This document shows positions 1 to 13,673 of a stretch of 64,000 nt of DNA, piece by piece; the stretch's first letter is position 1; every line of letters starts with the position of its first letter. The notes under the pieces are model-generated. The model worked only from the letters and a program-made list of their open reading frames with translations. It was not told the DNA's origin and searched no databases. The position numbers were made by a program, and so were the translations under genes. This stretch comes from Cucumis sativus (Eukaryota; Streptophyta; Magnoliopsida; Cucurbitales; Cucurbitaceae): NCBI RefSeq assembly GCF_000004075.3, contig NC_026656.2:18176607-18240606 (forward strand). The letters are read 5' to 3'.

Positions 1-62
1 CCAAAACCCTAACCCCCAAATTTCTTCTCATTCAATCTCTAACAAATTGTCGGAATTTTCAG
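1..62 (+). other. 3' end of an intron of the NHL gene
   Basis: Pyrimidine-rich sequence ending in ATTTTCAG immediately before the phase-0 exon at 63. The same frame stays open back to position 3, so read-through coding cannot be excluded. The protein similarity begins only at VKKFYQ, which favours an intron. Confidence 0.55.
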
Positions 63-344
63 GTTAAAAAGTTCTATCAATCACGGAAGAGTCATAGATC
101 TATGACAATCAATGTAATCGGTACCAGAGTCCCACTGTACGGAAGTGGAGCAAGTCTGAGCGGTTCCACTGGAACCCCCGAAACACCATTGCCGTTGAAA
201 CTGAGATTCGTGATCAGATCCAGAGCCTACGTGCTGGGCCAATTAGTGAAGCCAAAATTCTACAGACACATCGATTGCCCCATAATTTTCGATTCCAAGA
301 AACTCAATGTCCCCATGTCGCTCAAGAATTGCACAGTCGTTTGA
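63..344 (+). CDS. NDR1/HIN1-like (LEA-2 family) protein, last exon only
   Basis: C-terminal 93 residues of a gene that begins before the window. The exon opens after a consensus acceptor (ATTTTCAG, ending at 62) in phase 0, reads VKKFYQSRKSHRS and ends at TGA 342-344. The segment with PLYGSGASLSG, then LRFVIRSRAYVLGQLVKPKF, then a final Cys-containing strand matches the end of the LEA-2 beta-sandwich of NHL proteins. Known for the family: a single membrane anchor near the N-terminus with the LEA-2 domain outside the plasma membrane, and roles in pathogen or stress responses. The anchor and start codon are not in the window. Family assignment is confident; the exact member is not. Confidence 0.85.
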   Translation, partial: VKKFYQSRKSHRSMTINVIGTRVPLYGSGASLSGSTGTPETPLPLKLRFVIRSRAYVLGQLVKPKFYRHIDCPIIFDSKKLNVPMSLKNCTVV

Positions 345-429
345 AAACGAAAACGAAAACGAAATCGAGAATCACTTGAACATTTATTAAGATCAGTACT
401 TGTTTTTTTGTTCTTGAGGTGTCTAGGAA

Positions 430-600
430 ATGGCGGACTGCGACAACTGGAACAGAAACGGGGGACGCCAGAACGGGAAGGGTAAAAGTGGAATAAGCGA
501 CAGAAACGGGGTTTCGATTGGCTGCCCGTTTGCCCGACTAGTGCAATACAGGTCGGTTTCCGGGCAGCGACATGTGAATGAATGTTGGCTTTTATTTTAA
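430..600 (+). CDS. small ORF of 56 codons downstream of the NHL gene, uncertain
   Basis: ATG at 430-432 (context GGAAATGGCG, purine at -3 and G at +4) opens 56 codons ending at TAA 598-600. The product starts MADCDNWNRNGGRQNGKGKS, is polar and Gly/Asn/Arg-rich at first, then has an RLVQYRSVSGQ stretch and a hydrophobic end. I recognise no family. Base composition is much more GC-rich than the flanks. It overlaps the hairpin at 521-568, so RNA structure could explain the composition instead of coding. It may simply be untranslated 3' UTR of the NHL transcript. Confidence 0.2.
   Translation: MADCDNWNRNGGRQNGKGKSGISDRNGVSIGCPFARLVQYRSVSGQRHVNECWLLF
521..568 (+). other. GC-rich hairpin in the NHL 3' region
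   Basis: An 8-bp outer stem (GCTGCCCG 521-528 with CGGGCAGC 561-568) and a 5-bp inner stem (CCGAC 534-538 with GTCGG 552-556) are separated by a small TTTGC/TTTC internal loop and closed by a 13-nt loop. It lies about 180 bp past the NHL stop codon in otherwise AT-rich DNA, so it probably forms part of the 3' UTR. Function unknown. Confidence 0.5.
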
Positions 601-2679
601 TTTTTTTTCGATTTTTAATTATCTCATTCTTTTAATTACCATATGTGTGAGTGATGATAATCATAATATATATAAAATCAAATTTTAGTTTACATATTTT
701 TGCTCCATCATTGTACTATTTATTATTCTTAATAATGCTTTACTTAATACTTTTAGAGTTTGATTTGTTCATAATGGACGGTGGCTGATTGGTAAAATAA
801 TTGCGTCTGGAAGGCTGTGTTTGTCTTTTGGATGTTTGTTTGTTTATTGCAATTAAAAGTCAAACTTGATAACAATTCTTTATATATTCATATGCATTTC
901 TTTAATCCATATTGCAAGGGATGCATGTGAAGTGATGTTCTTCATTTTATAATTAGTATCAATAAACCGACTTCCCAGTTTTATTTGTTTGTTTGATTGG
1001 GAACAAAATCTAAATTGGATCTTTGGTTAGTAGTAAAATTTATACTTACCATTCGAATTATGATGTTAAGTTTGATTAATACAGAAATCCTATAACATAC
1101 CTCTTTGTTTGATAATCCGTTTTTGTTGGGGTTTGGTAAGAGCAGAGTAAGAGTGAAAGGAGTAAGGATGTTTTGATTTTGTTATTAGAGAACCCTTTTG
1201 ACATGTCCTTAATTAATCAAACTCCTCTGTAATGTATTATAATTGTAAATGTAAATTAAGTTGCTCTAGGATTAGGCTCCTATAAATGGATCATTTGTAC
1301 CTTGATCATATCCAATGTGTGAAAATTACACCCATTATATACTCAATCACTCTCTCGCTTTGAATCTCATAGTCTCTTGTGTCGATCCTTTAGGTTCATC
1401 AAATATAATTCACAATCCTATAAATATTGTATCTGATATTCAAAATTTATGAAGCCTAAGACTTTGATATACCAAACGAACAACTAATATAAGCTATCTC
1501 CTGACATAACTCTGATTCCACACAAATTTAAAATGGAAAAATTCCTTGTGTTACCTAATATCTTTAATCAATGTACTAATTATGCATATAAATAATGATA
1601 TTGTACACCTTCAATTTAAACTCTTGTTATTTGATTTTGGAACCACAAAAAAAGTCGTATAGTTAGAAAATATACTTGTTCTCACTTTTATATACGAGTT
1701 TTCTCCTCAGCCAACATGAAACTGTGGTAGGGACAACGTATACTCTCTAAAGTCTAACATATCTATCTACAATAGTATTGTATTGTCTACTTTGAGCACA
1801 ACTCTTGTAACTCCCTTCTTTTTTTTTCATTTTACGTAAAATTTCTTATACTTCTAGAGATAATTGTCATCTCACTGTATATCTACGAAGGTGGAACTAG
1901 CGATAAACAGCTATTTCAGCCAAGATTTGAAGAGTAGAGTTAAGATCTTCCTTCATTCTTCAAAAGCTTGTATACTCTAATCTCAACTTTGTTTTCTTTG
2001 TTCTTTTTGGGCCTTTCTAGCTCAAACTGAGATCACATCGTTCCTATCACTTTTGGGGGAAGATGAAACTGTGCCACTTTAATGTACAATGATCCCAGGG
2101 CCCAAAAATTGAGCCCATTTGTACCGAACCCATGAAATGGGTCCAACCCACACTAATCCCAAGTGTCTTAATGCTTAGGAAGCACAAGGCCCAACTGCAC
2201 TGAAGAAGGTATCAACAGTTTAACGAGAGTATGAATTAATTCTGCTTTAATCTATCATATAATAATACTAATCTTCACTCTATGTATATTCCAATCATAC
2301 ATTAATGATAATACAGTACTACTAACCAATAATAACATAACGTGGGTGTAATTTCAAAGTTCCATAGCTCCATCATTCAAACAAAGAAAAAAAAAATGGA
2401 GAAATTGCTGAATGGGTTTTGGAATTAGAAGAAAAGTGAAGAGAGTGAGGGAGATAGATTTTAATGAACTTTGTTTGGCTTATGTAATGATGGGTTCGAA
2501 AGTGATGACAAAGAGGAAAAAATGAAAAATGGTTGTGCCATGATTATAAACTATATGTATAATTAGTGTTACATTAATTATTGAATCTCCACTTCCACTT
2601 TCACCACCGCAAATCTCAGCCCATACAAGTCCTGTCATACTCATACCTCTTTGCCTTTTTCTTTTTTCGACCTCTCTCT

Positions 2680-2690
2680 CACACACACAC

Positions 2691-2729
<39 letters not shown>
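2680..2729. repeat. compound microsatellite (CA)n-(TC)n
   Basis: An AC run of about 14 bp is followed by an uninterrupted TC run at 2695-2729. The Ser/Leu-repeat and Arg/Glu-repeat frames that cross it on both strands are artefacts of this repeat. Confidence 0.95.
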
Positions 2730-2730
<1 letters not shown>

Positions 2731-5700
2731 AATAATAATAAGAAGAAGAAAAAGAAAAGAAGTGAAAAAATGTTGTTTTTTGTAATGTAAATCTGTAGTG
2801 GACAGACTGAAATTCCATTAAGGAATAAGGAGTGGGACTTTGGTTTCACTTCAATCATCGATCCAACACTCCTTATTCCCTATAAAGCTGCTTCTCTCAT
2901 TTCCTTTCCTATCCTTTTTTTTCTTTCTTTTACTAACTTTCTTTTATTTTTATTATTTTTTTCCGTTCCTTCGTTCTTTGTCTTTGTGGGGTCTTTTGTG
3001 CCTTTCTTCCACTTTGTATCTATTTGTTTTTCCTCATAGATTTTATGCATCATTCATCTCTTTCAAAAAAAGAAACAAAGGGAAAAATTAAAATCTTCAA
3101 ATCCCACTTTCCTTCTTCACTCATTCCTCCTTTTCTCTTCTTTCTCACACACAGAAACAGTCTACAAAAAAGACAAAAAATAAAGAATGATAAGTTTATG
3201 ATCAAATGGAATAAAGAATATTTATATATATTAAGGTGTGTGTGTTCTGTGTGAGTGTGTGTGATATATATATAGGGTGTTGAAAAGACATTATGTTGTA
3301 TGGTGATAATGTTCTGAAGTTTGTTATGTTTTATAGTTTTGAAGGAGAAATTATAAGGAGGAACTGATAAATGATGGGATTGGGAATTGATGGATAAGAA
3401 ATGTGTGTATTTGTTATTATTTTTATTTTTTACTTTTTGGGGGATGGATCGTGAAAACAGCTTAGAGTTTCTTTAATTAAAGCCAACATCAGAAAAAAGC
3501 ACCAGCATTGTAAGTTTTGGTTCCACTTTTGGTAACAGTAGACGTGATGCTATAAAGGGCAAAAATTTAAAAAACAAAAACTCAGATTTCAAGTCTCTAC
3601 TCCTATAATCTAATTTACTAACTTTCAAGCTCTTTTCTTTCTTTAAAATAAATATATATCTATATATAATAAAAGTTTGATCATATGGAATTTAAACCAA
3701 TTATTTCCTTTTCTTTTCAAAATGAATATAATTGATAACACAAGCACACACAACTCTTTTGTTGTGTTTTGTTTTTTTCTCTTGGAAAAATACTTTTTTT
3801 TTTTTTTTCATATTTAAAAATTCTACATTTTAAACTTTTTTCATTACATCTTCACTCTCAACCACTAACATAAATATCTAATAATTGATTTAAAAAGAAT
3901 TATGAAGTGGAAATTTGAATTTAATTTTAATAACAGTGAAAAATAGTTAAACTTAATTAATTATAATTATTTTTAATTAATCAACACTAAGGATGAAAAA
4001 TGAACCTTTAATGAAAATCTTAAACCTACACACAAAACTGAATGATTGAATGGGTAGCATTTTGAAAACATGTAAACCAAATGAAAACTATACTTAAAAA
4101 TCAAAGTGAAATCAAAGTGTGTGTGTGTGTATAATGTTAAAGGAAATATTAAGGTCCCATAAGATTGGAATAGAAATAATGTGTAAAATGTAATATAAGA
4201 TGGGGGGGACAGAGGTGAAGGGGAAAGGGTGTGTTAGTGTTACCCCAGAAAAGGGACCGGGGAAATTCTATGGCTTTAGCTGAACGATCTGCATCTGATG
4301 ACTCAACATGCAATCCCCTTTTCTTATTGACGTGATTGAGCAGCCAAAAGTTTTTTTGTTTCCTAAGTGGATAATTAGGTGGTGGGTTTTATAAGGAAAG
4401 GAAAACACATATGATTAATTATTTTTTTACAAAGACATTCATACCCCTTATATATATTCATCTCACACACCCAAAACCAAAACCAAAAAATAAAAATAAC
4501 TATCCTTCAAATCATTCATACATGATTCTATGACCAAGTTGAGGTTAACTTTGGCAGAATTATTAACACACACACACATATCTATATTCTTTTGTAAACT
4601 GGAAAAAAATGGCATAATTGACAATCATTTAGGGCAAAAAAGACAGAAAAGATTGAAACTTTAAGCATGAGGATAGAAAATGGAGGGACCCAAATGAATA
4701 TTTAGGTTTTTGATATGGATCATATATACGACATTAATTACTCTGAATCCCTTGGATTGGGGGAAGAAGGGTTTTGGGTGCAAAGGCTATGTTATGGTAT
4801 TAGGGCAAAGGGCAAAAATGAATGGGACCCTCTCTTTTTCAATCTATATATCCTTTTTCATTTTTAACATTGATTACATATATATATACACACACACACA
4901 CATAGGTAAGTCATATAGTATAAAAAGAAGAGAAGAGGAAGAGAAGAAAAAGAATGTGATATCCATGTGATCTAACAGCCTTTATGTTCCCCTCTTCCAT
5001 CCACATTCTAAAACATCTCTTCCTTTCTTTTTCTTCCCCTTCTTAATCTTTGATCATATTTGAATAATCAATGCACATGTGTGTTCATGTTTTGTACTAA
5101 AGAAAAAGAAGAAAAAAACCATTGCTAGGCCCCCATTGATTTTGCAAGCCTAGGGGTCGGCCATTACCTGGTCATTTCACCCATTTAAAGCATGTCATTA
5201 GTGGAATTCCAAGGCCCAATATCACATCAACTTGTCAGTTTTGATCATTCTAACCTTCCATCTCAACTTTGTGTTTTCTCTAAATCTACTCCTATCTTTT
5301 TTTTTTGGTTGTTGTAACATGTATAAGTCATTCCTGTGAAATCAACTATGATAAAAAAAAAATTAATGTGTAATTAAACTAATAGATAATATAATTACGT
5401 TCGTGAGTAGTTGAAGAAAACAATTTACCTATTAGAAAGACTAATTCAAATTATAGATCAAAGATGTCTTCATGGTCTAGAGAATTTATAGAGTCCACTC
5501 TTTAGACCCCTATACTCGACCGTTTGTGCACAACATAATATGTATACGTTAATACGAGAGAGTCGAGTATGAAAATGTATTTTGCAATATTAATGTGTCT
5601 AAAATATATAGGTTGGAGCTCAATTTAAAAAAAATATATTTTAATAACATATTTGGATTGGGTGGATCCATGAAGTGGAAGCAAAAAAACATGGAGTAAG

Positions 5701-7722
5701 CTCATTTCATATTCAAGTGATGTCCTACAATAGGTTCTAATGCTCACGGAAAATAATGAAGAAGAAAACATGCCTTTTCTATTATTATTTGTAGAAGGGT
5801 TTGTGGTTGGTGTCTTAGCTCTAGGGCTTCTTTAGTAAAAAGAAAAGGTAGAGAGGAAAAGGAAAGATAATGTGGGGGAAAGACATGAGACATTTATTGT
5901 ATTTTCTATCCTTTTGATGATATACTCTTTGTAAAGTGACCTAAAATTAGCTTTATTTGTTGATAAGAAACCATTGGTCATATGAAAGTTCAATTTTTTA
6001 AATGAAAGTTTCTTTTGAATTAATTAGAGGGAGTGTATAGGTCTCAATTTGGTGGAAGTCTTATTTTCCTATTTTTTAATGTCTTTTGTTGGAGAAAATC
6101 AACTTTTGCATGGAAGTATATATATAGTCTAACCCCCTTTTTCTAAAGAGAAAATTTTAAATTGGCCTAACCTTCCTTTAAGTTAGGGTATTATCAACTT
6201 CCAATTATAAAATCAATTAGCATTACTAAAAAAAGATACCAAATCTTTTTTTGTATATACAAAAAAAAAAGATCTTAATATAAAAAAAAACAACGAATGT
6301 CATGTTAGTTTTTTTTTTATTAGTGATTAATAAAAAACTAATTGTGTGGATAAAAATACTTCCAAATCAAATTTTATGATTAAACTTAAAATTTTAGATA
6401 CTAAAATACTATATATCGTACTCAAACTTTAATTTACAAAAAGTATAAATTTCTCTATTTAATTTTAGCACCTATGTATCTACGCCTATTGACCCTTGTT
6501 ACTCCTGTGACTTGTTAAAAAATAAAACTATACACATGTAAGTCAATATTTGAGCCACTAGTCATAAAGTTAGAAAGTTAAGATTCTATTGGTTATCATT
6601 GCCATTGAAATTTTACTTGCACACTTCAATATATTTAATAATGGTTCAAAAAGAAAGATTTAAAAATGCCTACTAGTTTTTATATGGAAACAAGTCTATT
6701 AGTCAAATTAAGATAGTCATGTTGTGATAAGAAATAATACTCAAAAGCTTTAGTAGGTGAAATTATTGAACCTAGCATGTTTGAAGAATGCGACCGAAAG
6801 AATTCACCTTTAATTAAACGGTGAATCTAGAAAAATTATTGAATGATTGAAATGGTACTACGATTCTTGAAGCTTGGTGTCAAGGGAAGTTTAGAGGTAA
6901 TGAGGTGGTCTTACCTATACATCTAGTGGGAATAAAACCTCATTATTTAAATTACAATGAAGCCAAAAATAATAATGAAGCGAAAGGGTTGTAAATTGAT
7001 TCATGTCACGTTGGGAATACCATATTTTTTTGGAAGGGACATTTGATTGATAGCATACAATAAATATATAAGAAGAAATTATGTGTTCCCAAAAGGTAAG
7101 GTAAGTCTTCGATTTGCCTTCGAATTACAACCCGTCATTACGTTCTAAAAACCAAATATTCGGAAGGAGGTGAAGAAGTATATATACATAGTGGTTAATT
7201 AACATAAGATTTATATGCTTTCAACCAAAAGGCTAAAGTTACGTTTGAACCCACCTCTTCCAAATTTTTGTACTAAGAAAACCATTCATGGTTAATCAGC
7301 TTTCTTATACTTTATTTGTACAACATTTTTTTAAAATAAATTTTCTTATATATGTTTAAAGAATAATATAGTAGATTAATTTTCTTAAAGAAAGAAAAAA
7401 GAAAAAAGAAAAAGAAAAAAAGTTGAAGGTTTGAATATGGTAAAGGTGGTATGAATGGTGTCAACGTACGGGTACATTTGGTTTATCCTTTGATACTAAT
7501 TTCTTGGAATCGTGAAATTGTAAAATATTTGTGAAGGAAATCCATACACCAAACCAAGCAAAAGAGTACTAAAAAAGATATATATATAGGAATAGGAAGA
7601 AAAACAAAGGGTGTGTGTGTGTGTATGTATGACTGTATGTGTGTTGTTGAATCAATTAGGCATTAATTAGGGAGTGTGAATTCTTTGTAGGATCCATATA
7701 CCCCTCGTGACCCTTTAATTCA

Positions 7723-7746
7723 TCTCTCTCTCTCTCTCTCTCTCTC
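7723..7746. repeat. (TC)n microsatellite
   Basis: Perfect TC dinucleotide run of 12 units in intergenic DNA. Confidence 0.95.
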
Positions 7747-8211
7747 CTTAAATATACACTTAAATATTACTCTCTTTTTCTTTTATTTTACCCTTTCTTA
7801 AGACATACCCTCCACAAAAATGCTTCTTCTTTTCTTTCAAAAAAGTAATTGATTATAAAAAGCTTTAAACTTTGTTAATTTCTTTAGACCAAACTATTTC
7901 CAATGAAGAAAACAACCTTTTTCTTTTCTTTTCTTTTCTTTTTTTCCTAAATGGTTTAAAAAGGTTTTGTCGGAATAAAATTATATAAAAAAAATTAGTG
8001 TTAAAAGACGTAACTTTCTTCCATGGTTTGATTAAAGTGTTCATATAATATAATATAATAATAAAACAATGGACATTATTGAAAACTTATTGTTGGAATA
8101 AGAAGAGGAATTTGGGAGTTGCATCTTTTAAAGAAAATAAAAGGAGTTTTGACGCAGATTGAGGTTCATATGATAATATATAATAATGATATTTGAAAAA
8201 GAGAGTGTATA

Positions 8212-8241
8212 TGTGTGTGTGTGTGTGTGTATATATATATA
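8212..8241. repeat. compound microsatellite (TG)n-(TA)n
   Basis: TG run passing directly into a TA run in intergenic DNA. Confidence 0.95.
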
Positions 8242-11200
8242 GGAATGGTAGCATTGTTGGTCGCCGTTGACAGATATGGATATAAAGAGACAAAATAGTT
8301 AGGGCTTTTCTTTCTATAAAATTGCATAAAATGTGAAATTTTATTTCTTTATCTTTTACTACTATGGACCAAAGACAGCCAAGAAAAATAGAAAAAATAA
8401 CACCTTTTTTTACCTCAGATTTTGGATTTACTTTCCGTTTCATTTATAAATTACAAAAACTTACCCATTTAATTTTACTCACTTTTGTTTCAATTTAATT
8501 TATAGAGTTTAACACTTACAATTTAAAATTTAAAATTCCATCAAATACTCAAATAATATACATTAATACTTAACACGAAAAATAAACGTTTAGTAAAAAA
8601 TTAAGATTAAAAGTAAGAATCAAATTGAAACAAAAATACAAATTTTTGTACCAATAGGAATCCAATCACAATTATTATATTAAAAAAGCGTAAGTGAATA
8701 TACATGTAACAAAAATGGTACAGAAATAGGTAGGTGCAATAATTTAAATGGAGCACATAAAAGGGAAGAAGAGTAAGTTTTTTTCTTTTTCTTTTGTGGT
8801 AAGGTGTTTTTAGGGTTGAATATAAAAATGGGAGATGGTGTAGAGAAGAGAGTGGGGGAATGGGTTAAAGAAATTAGAATAGAATCTTCTTAGGGTTGCA
8901 TATTGCAAGAACAATATATATAAGAGAGAGACATTTTGGTAGAGTTTTTCATATATATATATGTATGTATGTATGTTTATTGGTACTGGTGGGCTCAGTA
9001 CGATCATCTCCCATCATTTTTATTCATAGATAGATAGAGAGATGAGTGGTGGTGTTGGTTTGATTTTATCATACACATTTTATTATTTACTTACACACTT
9101 TTTTCTTATGGACCCATTTCCAACCTTTTTCTAGTGAACAATTCTGTCTTATATGATAATTCTAACCAAAAAAATTCCCCTTCCTAACACAATTATATAT
9201 CTATATGTCTTGGTTTCGCTCGTTTTTTCTTACTACTTTGATTAGTAACTTCAAACGGTGTTTAAATTAAACCAGTATGACAAATGTTTCTTTTCTTATG
9301 CTCTTGCATTTCTCTTTCATACTTGTCAAAACGATAATAGAAAGTACTATATAAAATATTTCATGTTCTAACAAGTAAAAGAAATTTTTTAGTGGAACAA
9401 ATTTTTTTATCACTGATACAATGTAGTACTACGAACGGTTTGGTTTCTTCTTAAAGAAAATGTGGTACTACGAGCTCTTTCCATTCACTGTTTTAACAAT
9501 AGATATGTTTGGTTGTTACATAATTTTAGAAAGAATAGAAAAAAATTTAAACTAGTAAGAAACCATTTTTGGGATCTTTTGAGCCTCTTTTAACAAATTG
9601 TTGAATAAATGTTAAGAACTCAAAAATCCAAAATTGGAAAGATATATTTTAAAAATTCAATTATCTAACACCTGTATTCTTCAAATTTGAATGACAAGAA
9701 ATGTAAATTTTCTTTATTATTTTATCTCATATTTTTTTAAAGAAAACATACTAGGTACACCATGACATTTTCACTAACTAGACACATGTTTAGCACCCTT
9801 ATCATTTTTGTTTCATTAATAATAGATCGGTACAAAAGCAAGGAATACAAACAATATTATCTTCTTCATTATTATTTTATTTTATGAGTCCTACATAATT
9901 TTTAGATGTTTCTTTTTACGCCAACCGAATAAATGAAAAGTAATGCTACCTTCATTCATTGCGTTGAAAAATGCAACAAAAGTTTATGTGTTTAAGGGAT
10001 GAAAACTATTCCCTAAATGGAATCGGACCTTATTGCGTGAAATAAAAAAATTCAAAATAGTTACACAAATAAAAAAAAATGGTTGTTTACAACATACAGC
10101 AACCACATTTGAATGTTTTTCATCAATAAATTTTTTAAAAAATTATGTAAATTAGTACATTATTACAATGATATATAAAAATTCACCTATTAAATGTAGT
10201 AATAAAGAATGACATAGTAGTTTTATTGAGAATAAGGAGAAGGTACTTGCAAGTTAATCAAGACACTTGTATAAATGGAGAGTCCCACCATAGGATTAAC
10301 AACTCATATAGTATTGATTGAGTGTATGATCGAGAGAAAGAAAAAGGGTTGATTAATTATGTAACGTAAGATTTAGCTAATCCAATCCTTTCTCGTCTGT
10401 AGTGGAGATAATATTATTGCCATGTTTACGTTAAACCTTAAAAGGGGAATAGTTTTAATTGGTGTTCTTGGTTTTTTTTTATATATAAAAAAATGATGAT
10501 GAATAGGGTTAAAAGAGTGGGTGAAAATAGGGAAGATTAAATAGTCACACGTACACCAGATGGAAGAAAAAAAAAAAGGAAGACAAACAAAAAATCACGA
10601 GAATGGTATACAGAGAAAAGAAAGCAGAAAGAAAGTTATAAAATTTTAAAAACATTGTCGTCATCCTCATTCATTAATTCATATATATCTTTACAAATAT
10701 ATAAATATACATAACAATGTCAGTCTTCTCTGAAATGGTTCAGACAGTAAAAACGTCAGAAATGGAAGAAGAAGAAGGAGAAATATATTTGTGTGTGTGT
10801 ATATATATGTATAAAATTTATATTTGTAATAAATTACGACATTAGAAATTTAGAACACAAGAAGAAACAAGAAAAATTGTATCATGAGCTCCTCCCATTT
10901 TCCATTGCACTTCTCGGGAATTGAAATTTTCTTATGGCTTTATCTTCTCCCAAATCACATTTCAAGAAAAATTATGTATGTTTTCTCAACATAAATCAAT
11001 GAAAAATATGTTTTTCAAATGCATCTCATTCCCAAAGGTTTTTCATAAAACTCTCATTCTCTTTTTTCAATAACAAAAAAACATAGAAACTTGGGTTTTC
11101 TCTCCCTTCTTTCTAGAGAAAAAACACTACATCGTTTAACTTAAGTAATAAGAAGGGAGTCCATTCAAACCTTTGCAGTGTCAAATGCTTAATTTTCTCT

Positions 11201-13093
11201 AATATATATGACTTGAAATCATTCTTACATTAATATGCATACTGTACACATACTCAAATTTATATCGTTAATTTATTATTTTATTTTAAAATAATGTAAG
11301 GATAAAATTGATTATTTTTTAAAATTCATTTTAGATTTTCAAAGTTCAAAATAAATATTTTAAAAGTTTAAGAGAAAAAATAGAATAACTGAGGGAGAAA
11401 AAAAAGATTTAAACAAAAATTAAAATCACTAGGCCAGTAAGTTATCAAGGAATAATTTAAGTTTTTCAATGTAATTTTAAATAAAATGTTGGATGAGCTA
11501 ATTTATTAAAAAATTAAACACTTAACTTTTGGGTATGTAATCATGTAAGTATTAACACAAAAATATAAAAGAGGATCCTAAATGATGGATGGAAAAAAAG
11601 AAAAATTAGTAAGAACTAAAGTATGAGAGGATATGGTGTTTTTTCTTTTTCTTTTAAAAAGTATTATTTATTTGATGAAAGATTTGTTTTTCGTTTTCCA
11701 ATAATGATAGAATCGTAGAGATAATCAGGATTATAATCATTTTGAGTATCTAATTGAAATAATTAGGCATTATCGTTTTTGAAGCTAATATCTCTATTCA
11801 CTTTGGGTTGCCTTTTATGTATTGAAATGATATGATCTCCCACTTTTACTTTGCATAGTCATTCATCATAACAAAATATGAAACCTTTTTTTCTGGAGGA
11901 TATTGATCTCTCAGTTTGTTCATAATTAATATCCACTAATTAATTCATTATTTAATTAGATGGAAGATTTTCCATGCAATCTTTGTGCTAATTATCACAT
12001 TGGAGATTTTGCATGGGTGCCCTTCACTCTTTGTTCCTTTTCCAATTATGTTGTCTTACTCTAATTTTGCTTTTGATTTTTTTTTTTTCCTTAGTCAAGT
12101 GAAATGAAAATTGTTATATTTGAGAATTATGAAGTTGTGGAAAAACTTTTGGGGCTAATAATTCACTCACTTGGGCAATTCATAGAAGGAGAGACATCAA
12201 ATAAAATATATGCATGGCATTTAATTTTTGAAAGGATTACATTATTATACATATGGTCATAATTAATCAAATTGTAAAGAAGCTTTTTTTTTTTTTTGTT
12301 CTAGCTTGATCAATTAATTAAAAGAGCTATCTCACTGTATGTATTAAATTTATTGCACATACATTTTAGTTGGAAAAATTATATAAAAATGAATAAATAT
12401 GAATCAACAGTTTTTATAATAGGAAAAAAATCACCAAAAAAAAAGTATGTAAAAAAGGGTTACATCAATTATGTCACAAAGTTGATGTATCATAATTTTA
12501 AACAAACAATTAATCAATTAAGCAGATAAAAGAGAAGAGAAATGAGTTGATGAATTGACCACGTTGATATTCAAAATAAAAATATATAAAATAAACCTTT
12601 TTGGTGGCTAATTTTTGTTTCCTCGAACCACTAAATGAAGAAAGCAACACTCTCCTTCCTTCCTTTCTTCCTTCCTTCCCTCTTGACGTAATAATTCCAC
12701 TCTTAGATTATTTGATTTATTTTTTCTTGCTTGCAACTATTTTACAACAATTTCTTTAACATAAAACAATCAATTAAAAGAACACACAACAACAACAGAA
12801 CGTTGTTGTTTTTATGTCAAATAACTGTCCTGCAACGAAGAGAAAAAAAGGAATCCATCTCACCATTTCATTGGAGATTATATGAAGAAAGAAAAAAAAG
12901 AAAAGCTTCCATTCCCATGATTGAACTCCTCTTCAAAATAACAAACTGATAAACAAAAAAAAAAAAAAACTTTTTTTTTAAAAAAATAGAAATCATGGTA
13001 TAGACATTTCTTCAATATACAAATTAAGAAGCAACCATTCTTTACTGTGCCCAACTTTAAGTAAGTGTGAGAGAGTTCAATGTCAGAAAGAGG

Positions 13094-13097
<4 letters not shown>

Positions 13098-13126
<29 letters not shown>
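13098..13126. repeat. (GA)n microsatellite upstream of the HSF gene
   Basis: Uninterrupted GA run about 550 bp upstream of the HSFB4-like start codon. GA tracts can bind BBR/BPC-type factors in plants. A role here is only a possibility. Confidence 0.9.
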
Positions 13127-13131
<5 letters not shown>

Positions 13132-13673
13132 AAGTGAGAGTCACGGGTTTGTCTTGAAATGCCCTTATTTCCACAGTTCTATACAGACAGACACATATTC
13201 TCTCTCTCACTAACCGAGGAGAGAGAATTTCATTTTTAAAAAAAACAATAGGAGTTTAACACACTGATTATTCCAGCAATAATACCAACAAACTACACAT
13301 ATCTTTATGCATATTTCTCAATCACAAAACAAAAGAAAAAGAAGTATTAAAAAGATACTTTGTGTTTTAAAAAAAATTAAAATGTTTGCTAAACATTTAA
13401 TATAGATACTTGAAGATGAGTGGAATCGAAGTGTTTTTCTAATAACTATAAAGTAAAAAAGAAAAACATATATGTTGAGATTACAGTTAGAGATTTCCAC
13501 AATAACGTCACATCCTTTTTCTCTTCTATGTGTTACCAAAATTCATTTATTTTATTCCACACACTCAGTCCCTCTCATTCCTTAACTTTTGTTTTTGTTT
13601 CTTAGAAGAAATTGCAAAAGTTAGAGTTTCCATTCCAACTTCTTTCTTCTTCTTCTTCTTCCTTCATCAAACT

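Larger units (their letters stand above)
601..13509. other. gene-poor intergenic region
   Basis: AT-rich DNA with many homopolymer runs and microsatellites. All open frames here are short and low in complexity (Phe/Leu/Ser/Lys-rich frames through CT, CA, TA and A/T tracts). I found no protein domain, tRNA, rRNA or mature miRNA sequence I know. A less AT-rich patch near 4200-4340 and another near 5130-5240 stand out in composition, but I cannot assign a function to either. Confidence 0.6.

Noticed and set aside
1..17. CCAAAACCCTAACCCC looks like plant telomere repeat
   Set aside because: Only one CCCTAA unit and no array; it is the end of an intron in front of a coding exon.
2480..3254. Several 70-110 codon frames on both strands
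   Set aside because: They run through CT/CA microsatellites and T-rich tracts, giving Ser-Leu, Arg-Glu or Phe repeats with no domain.
13318..13605. Frames just upstream of the HSF gene, including an extended start at 13530
   Set aside because: The longer HSF start adds a Phe/Ser-rich, non-conserved leader; the ATG at 13674 gives the family-typical N-terminus.
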